Assembly: GCA_019359515.1 (NCBI GenBank)
Contig: JAHHHC010000004.1
Location: 237,070 to 301,069, forward strand
Source: Desmonostoc vinosum HA7617-LM4
Lineage (GTDB): Bacteria; Cyanobacteriota; Cyanobacteriia; Cyanobacteriales; Nostocaceae
Direction of reading: 5' to 3'
DNA length: 64,000 nucleotides
Part shown: in pieces, positions 60,236 through 64,000 of the stretch
Numbering within the stretch: the first letter of the stretch is position 1
Layout of the letters: each line of letters opens with the position of its first letter
Made by a program: the position numbers and the translations under genes
Notes under the pieces: generated by a model
Database searches by the model: none
What the model saw: only the letters and a program-made list of their open reading frames with translations
Told to the model about the DNA's origin: nothing

Positions 60236-60886
60236 ACCTCCACTTACTCGCTATCAAACTATAGGACTCTTGTACACTTCTAACTTCCTTCTTTCCTGTT
60301 CCCCGTTCTCAAATGACGATGATTTCTCGATTGATAACCGTACCTTACTAAAAAATGGTATGTAAAATTACAAAAACTATATTATTGTTCAGAATCTTTA
60401 CTAGGGTAAATTATACTTAATCTTTGCCTGAAATAATGTATTTTTTATACATGTTGCTTGTATCTTTGTTGACTCTCTCTAAGTAATACACCCAATGTAT
60501 TTAGAACAATGTCAACTAACAGTAAAAGTGAAAAACTGAACAAAACAATGCACATCTATATCCAACTACAGTAAAGCTCCTTAACTTCTCTTGTCATACT
60601 AGCTTTAGATTCGACTTCCGCTCTCCGTAATTATTCTGAAGCTAATCAGATTTAAGAAAGTCATAACCTACGTTGTGCAATCTTAAGTACACAGATAGCT
60701 AGCATCCAACCCTATGCCTGAGTTAAAAAAGAGTAACCTGCACTGCCAAAATTCAAGCTGCGCTTCTAGCGCACAAAGGTACAACTCAAAATTTAAAATT
60801 AAAGACATTTCTCAGTCGAAGACGTTGCCGCAGGCAAAAACCCTTAAATTTACCATAATAATTACTATCTACCTGAGTAACCAGAT
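60236..60886. other. Divergent spacer between adaptor and HD genes
   Basis: About 650 bases, AT-rich, without a gene that I can support. A 65-codon frame at 60714 overlaps the HD gene start and is not convincing. A short ATTTAAAATTAAAG run is near 60789. No clear operators were found. Confidence 0.5.
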
Positions 60887-61762
60887 ATGTTCAATGCCAC
60901 TGAAATTTTAATAGATGCCTTTGTCAAGCAAATTCGAGATGGCTATCGTCGTACCTACGGCTGCCTAAAACATGACTATCAAGACATCATTGCTTGGGCT
61001 GGTAACATGGCTTTAGAAAACATTGCCAACAGCGACGCCTTATATCACAATGTCGAACACTCTGTTTTAGTCACCCTAGTTGGGCAAGAAATTTTACGTG
61101 GCAAACACATCAGAGAAGGTGGTGTTTCCAGCGAAGACTGGCTGCATTTTATTATTTCTTTAGTATGTCATGATATCGGCTACGTCAAAGGAGTTTGTCG
61201 ACAAGACCGAGAAACAGAAGACCTTTATGCTACAGGTAAAAATGACAGAATGATTTCCTTACCTCCTGGTGCTTCTGATGCCAGCCTGACACCGTATCAT
61301 GTTGATAGAGCCAAACTATTTATTGATGAGCGTTTTGGCGGTCACAAGTTAATAGACTCTGAAGTCATCAAAAGCAATATTGAATTAACTCGCTTTCCCG
61401 TACCAACAGCAGAAGATCATCAAGAAACAAAGTGCTTTGCAGGTTTGGTGAGGGCTGCCGATTTAATCGGGCAACTCAGTGACCCACGCTACTTAAAAAA
61501 AATCACTTCTTTATTCTATGAGTTTGAAGAAACTGGAATGAATAAAGTTTTGGGATATCAAACCCCCGCCGATTTACGCAATAACTACGCCAAATTTTAC
61601 TGGAATGGAGTCTACCCATACATCACAGATGGACTGCATTACCTCTCTCTTACACAGCAAGGCAAACAAATTCTCGCCAATCTTTACTCAAATGTGTTTG
61701 TTGTGGAACACGAAAAACAACAATCAGAACAGCGTTATTTAATTGAGCAATTACATGCTTAG
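60887..61762 (+). CDS. HD-domain metal-dependent phosphohydrolase
   Basis: The 291-residue protein has HD-type metal ligands: H54/H58 (LYHNVEHSVLV), the H95-D96 pair in SLVCHDIGYVKG, and a later HxxR-like part near 135 (TPYHVDRAKLFI). It therefore probably hydrolyses a phosphate ester, possibly a nucleotide; the substrate is unknown. A Gly-rich and Asp-rich loop (ATGKNDRMISLPPGASDASL) follows the HD pair. The ATG at 60887 gives MFNATEILIDAF. It is 52 bases upstream of an OppC-like permease gene in the same direction. Confidence 0.85.
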   Translation: MFNATEILIDAFVKQIRDGYRRTYGCLKHDYQDIIAWAGNMALENIANSDALYHNVEHSVLVTLVGQEILRGKHIREGGVSSEDWLHFIISLVCHDIGYVKGVCRQDRETEDLYATGKNDRMISLPPGASDASLTPYHVDRAKLFIDERFGGHKLIDSEVIKSNIELTRFPVPTAEDHQETKCFAGLVRAADLIGQLSDPRYLKKITSLFYEFEETGMNKVLGYQTPADLRNNYAKFYWNGVYPYITDGLHYLSLTQQGKQILANLYSNVFVVEHEKQQSEQRYLIEQLHA

Positions 61763-61814
61763 ATATAATTCAGTCAACAGTACAAGTAACTGATAACTGA
61801 ATAACTGATAAACT

Positions 61815-62933
61815 ATGACCTGGTGGCAACGACTTAAGAAAAATCCTTTAGCGCAGTTTGGCATAATTGTGCTGACAGTATTTTATGTGGCAGTAATTGC
61901 GGCTGATTTTATCGCCCCTTACAACCCTTTAGAACGACAGCCTGGTGGTTCACTACTGCCACCAACTCAAATACATTGGATTTCTCAATCAGGAAAATTA
62001 ACCTGGCCTTATATTTATCCCACGACTCAGGGAGACACAAACCTAGAAACAGGCGATCGCCAAATAGTAGTAGACTACACTAAACCCTCACCTTTACGTT
62101 TGTTTGTCTCTGGCTCAGAATATCGCTTATTCCGGCTAAGTTTGCCACTACCCCCCAAATGGAATGAAGTCACAATTATTCCTGGTATCCCCTTAAATTG
62201 GCACTTATTTAGCACGACAAATGGAGTAAGATTTAACCTATTGGGTACTGATGACCAAGCCCGCGACCAATTCACTCGCCTGCTGCATGGTGGTCGCATA
62301 AGTATGTTTATCGGGATTTTTGGCATTATCATTACCTATCCCCTTGGTCTATTGGTAGGCGGAATTTCTGGTTATTTCGGTGGCATGATTGATACCACCA
62401 TTATGCGCTTGGCAGAAGTGCTAATGATTTTCCCTAGCATCTATTTATTAGTTACCTTGGCGGCAGTATTATCAGAGTATAAGTTAAGCAATACTCAGCG
62501 CTTTGTGCTGATTATCGTCATTACTTCAGTGATTAGCTGGGCTGGTTTAGCACGCGTCATTCGTGGACAAGTACTCTCAATTAAAGAACGAGAATTTGTG
62601 CAAGCAGCACAAGCAATGGGTGGAAATCCCATTTATATTATCATCCGCCACGTTTTACCCCAAACTGCCACTTATATAGTTATCTCTGCCACTTTGGCAA
62701 TACCCAGCTTTATTGCTGCGGAAGCAATACTTAGTCTTATTGGTTTGGGAATTCAACAACCAGACCCCTCATGGGGTAATATGCTTTCTTTGGCAACCAA
62801 TGCTTCGATTTTGGTACTGCAACCTTGGCTAATTTGGCCACCAGCAACACTAATTATTCTCACAGTCCTAGCATTTAATTTACTTGGTGACGGACTCAGA
62901 GATGCTCTCGACCCCCGCAGTTTACGCAGATAA
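61815..62933 (+). CDS. OppC/DppC-type ABC transporter permease
   Basis: The 372-residue protein has a leading helix (QFGIIVLTVFYVAVIAADFI), an extended extracytoplasmic segment of about 120 residues that is longer than in typical OppC, and a BPD-transp-1 domain at about 165-365 with five helices. The EAA loop is visible as EFVQAAQAMGGNPIYIIIRH. The protein imports di- or oligopeptides or similar solutes with an OppB partner, OppA binding protein and ATPases; none of these is in the window, as often in cyanobacteria where the genes are scattered. Start MTWWQRLKKNPLAQFG at 61815 fits. Confidence 0.92.
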   Translation: MTWWQRLKKNPLAQFGIIVLTVFYVAVIAADFIAPYNPLERQPGGSLLPPTQIHWISQSGKLTWPYIYPTTQGDTNLETGDRQIVVDYTKPSPLRLFVSGSEYRLFRLSLPLPPKWNEVTIIPGIPLNWHLFSTTNGVRFNLLGTDDQARDQFTRLLHGGRISMFIGIFGIIITYPLGLLVGGISGYFGGMIDTTIMRLAEVLMIFPSIYLLVTLAAVLSEYKLSNTQRFVLIIVITSVISWAGLARVIRGQVLSIKEREFVQAAQAMGGNPIYIIIRHVLPQTATYIVISATLAIPSFIAAEAILSLIGLGIQQPDPSWGNMLSLATNASILVLQPWLIWPPATLIILTVLAFNLLGDGLRDALDPRSLRR

Positions 62934-63000
62934 GTTGGTGAACATAGGTACAATATTACTTAACTAGCAACTTGCACTGTATAGTTAGGTGGCATCAACT

Positions 63001-63738
63001 ATGAGCTTTTCTAGTATTGCTGTCAGTTGTATTGTGGCTTACAGTATGATTGGTTCACCAATTTTGCATACTGCAACAGCGTTATCAGATACAGGCAATT
63101 TTTTGACTCAAGCGCCAAAAACAACTAAAAAACCTGAGCAAGTTAAACAACTTAAACCAAATCCAATAAATTCTTCCCCACCCCAGACTGGAGAATCTCC
63201 CAATCAAAAATTGATTCAGTGTTTGAGAAGAAACAGAAATTCTCAAACAAGCCAGAGTAACATCAGTGGTTCCGACTCTATAGTTAGTCCCAATTCAGGA
63301 ACTGGCACTGGTACTGGCAATAGCAATAGAACCGCAAACCCAACAGCAACACCGCCAAAAATTAACACCTCTAATCATAGTCGTGCAGTTTGCCGCAATT
63401 GCAATACCCAGTATCCAGCATCAGCAAGGCGACGAGGCATAGAGGGGAGAGTAGAAATAGCCGTTGATACTGATGCACAGGGTAATGTAATCAATACCCG
63501 CATTGTTCGTTCTAGCGGAAACAGCGACTTGGATGCAGAAACTTTAAGACAAGCGCAAAACTGGAAATTCAAACCCGTATCGAATGGTATACAAGGACTT
63601 AGTATCGGCACCGATTACACCATAGCAGGTTCATGTCGTCACCGAGAATTACAGGAATATAGACGCCGCCGCCGTTCTCAAGTAGAGACACACCATGGTG
63701 CGTCTCTACTGCGCGTCTTTGCTTCAAACCACAGATAA
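63001..63738 (+). CDS. TonB C-terminal domain protein with repeat-derived tail
   Basis: The protein of about 245 residues has an N-terminal hydrophobic segment (SSIAVSCIVAYSMIGSPIL), a Gln/Pro/Ser/Asn-rich linker, and a TonB C-terminal domain: YPASARRRGIEGRVEIAVDT, IVRSSGNSDLDAETLRQAQN, WKFKP. A CRNC pair precedes the domain. It may couple inner-membrane energy to outer-membrane receptors, but a normal TonB anchor is not certain. The last about 19 residues (VETHHGASLLRVFASNHR) are encoded across a TAGAGACG-family palindrome, so the tail is probably secondary. GTG 62989 is an alternative start. Confidence 0.8.
   Translation: MSFSSIAVSCIVAYSMIGSPILHTATALSDTGNFLTQAPKTTKKPEQVKQLKPNPINSSPPQTGESPNQKLIQCLRRNRNSQTSQSNISGSDSIVSPNSGTGTGTGNSNRTANPTATPPKINTSNHSRAVCRNCNTQYPASARRRGIEGRVEIAVDTDAQGNVINTRIVRSSGNSDLDAETLRQAQNWKFKPVSNGIQGLSIGTDYTIAGSCRHRELQEYRRRRRSQVETHHGASLLRVFASNHR
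63681..63710. repeat. TAGAGACG-family palindrome inside the TonB-like gene
   Basis: AGTAGAGACACACCATGGTG followed by CGTCTCTACT is an almost perfect 30-base palindrome, here read through as codons instead of giving a stop. It is related to the copies at 20248, 20487, 32793 and 52895. Confidence 0.8.
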
Positions 63739-63740
63739 AA

Positions 63741-63845
63741 TTAAGCGGTTTGAACACCTTCACTTGATGCTTGTTGTGCCACAGCCTTCAAGCGAGTTGC
63801 TGTGCTTCTGCGGATACGTTCACTTTTGCGAACACCACCTGCCAT
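63741..63845 (-). CDS. Short C-terminal coding remnant or small basic protein
   Basis: On the minus strand a frame reads ...KVAKTLKYGKDSREYEMAGG, VRKSERIRRSTATRLKAVAQ and QASSEGVQTA, then stops at 63741. The only ATG gives 34 residues; the coding-like part extends upstream to about 63905 where a GAAGGCAGAGGGCAG heptamer run (63913-63950) begins. It looks like the end of a real small basic protein whose start is lost or non-standard. I do not recognise the family. Confidence 0.35.
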   Translation of the reverse strand: MAGGVRKSERIRRSTATRLKAVAQQASSEGVQTA

Positions 63846-63912
63846 CTCATACTCACGGCTATCTTTGCCGTATTTAAGGGTCTTGGCAACTTTTGGTGAT
63901 CTAGGTTGGGGT

Positions 63913-63950
63913 AAGGCAGAAGGCAGAGGGCAGAAGGCAGAAGTCGGAAG
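63913..63950. repeat. GGCAGAAGGCAGAGGGCAGA heptamer array
   Basis: About five units of the GGCAGAA/GGCAGAG heptamer near the right edge of the window, directly upstream of the small basic reading frame on the minus strand. Confidence 0.75.
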
Positions 63951-64000
63951 GAGGAAAGATATAATTAAAGTACTTCAAACTTCGTTCCATCAAACATTTG

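Noticed and set aside
60714..60911. 65-codon frame overlapping the HD gene start
   Set aside because: No domain and overlaps the well-supported HD start; includes low-complexity repeat sequence.

Overview
The window comes from a cyanobacterium, most likely a filamentous Nostocales strain (Nostoc/Anabaena/Calothrix type). The evidence is an adjacent psaA-psaB pair whose proteins match the Nostocales form of the photosystem I core, many GCGATCGC (HIP1-like) octamers, a ferredoxin:thioredoxin reductase catalytic chain, a SipA-like protein, DevBCA-type exporter genes, and the dense short tandem heptanucleotide repeats (TTCGTAA, CCCTACT, CCCCAGT, CCCGCGT families) typical of these genomes. The genus cannot be fixed from this window.

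Layout. 0-6 kb: small membrane protein, Tex-type RNA-binding protein, a broken toxin-antitoxin remnant, and a MacB-like permease with its HlyD/MacA-like adaptor. 6.8-9.7 kb: a membrane receptor with four GAF domains at an exact 172-residue period; GAF2-4 carry the DXCF and Cys-His motifs of cyanobacteriochromes, and the MCP output domain is cut off by a repeat element. 10-12 kb: DUF4870 protein and a Gfo/Idh/MocA oxidoreductase. 12.6-18.1 kb: a devB-devC-devA type exporter split by a compact restriction-modification module with its own controller. 18-24 kb: DUF58 protein, FTR catalytic chain, DUF309 protein, LptA/LptB/LptFG-type lipopolysaccharide export genes, CBS protein. 24.6-32.4 kb: FTR1 iron permease, then a largely minus-strand metabolic block (FAD oxidase, 2OG-Fe(II)-type oxygenase, AtzE/AtzG-type amidase pair, DUF952, broken HAD phosphatase), two GNATs and a MerC-like protein. 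33-40 kb: RTX/cadherin-like secreted protein, thioredoxin-NHL protein, glutaminase, repeat-bearing lipoprotein. 41-46.4 kb: psaA-psaB, terminator, then a REP-associated tyrosine transposase bracketed by inverted REP hairpins. 46.4-54.8 kb: interrupted hypothetical gene, solitary DNA methyltransferase, HTH regulator, SGNH hydrolase, TpsB-type outer-membrane transporter, SipA, PrxQ-like peroxiredoxin, type-2 ArgC. 55-64 kb: tRNA-Gly(CCC), RND pump and adaptor, HD phosphohydrolase, OppC-like permease, TonB-like protein.

The main theme is remodelling of gene ends by small repeats. At least four palindromic or MITE-like families lie at or across 3' ends and appear to have truncated the photoreceptor and a toxin, replaced the tail of an oxidase, and supplied stop codons for several genes. 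Two further genes carry in-frame nonsense codons. The observations most worth follow-up are the triple-DXCF cyanobacteriochrome receptor without output domain, the RAYT with its REPs and three 103-bp composite elements carrying the same hairpin, and the R-M island between devB and devC with a promoter overlapped by a perfect inverted repeat. All family names are from recognition of sequence; no database search was run.
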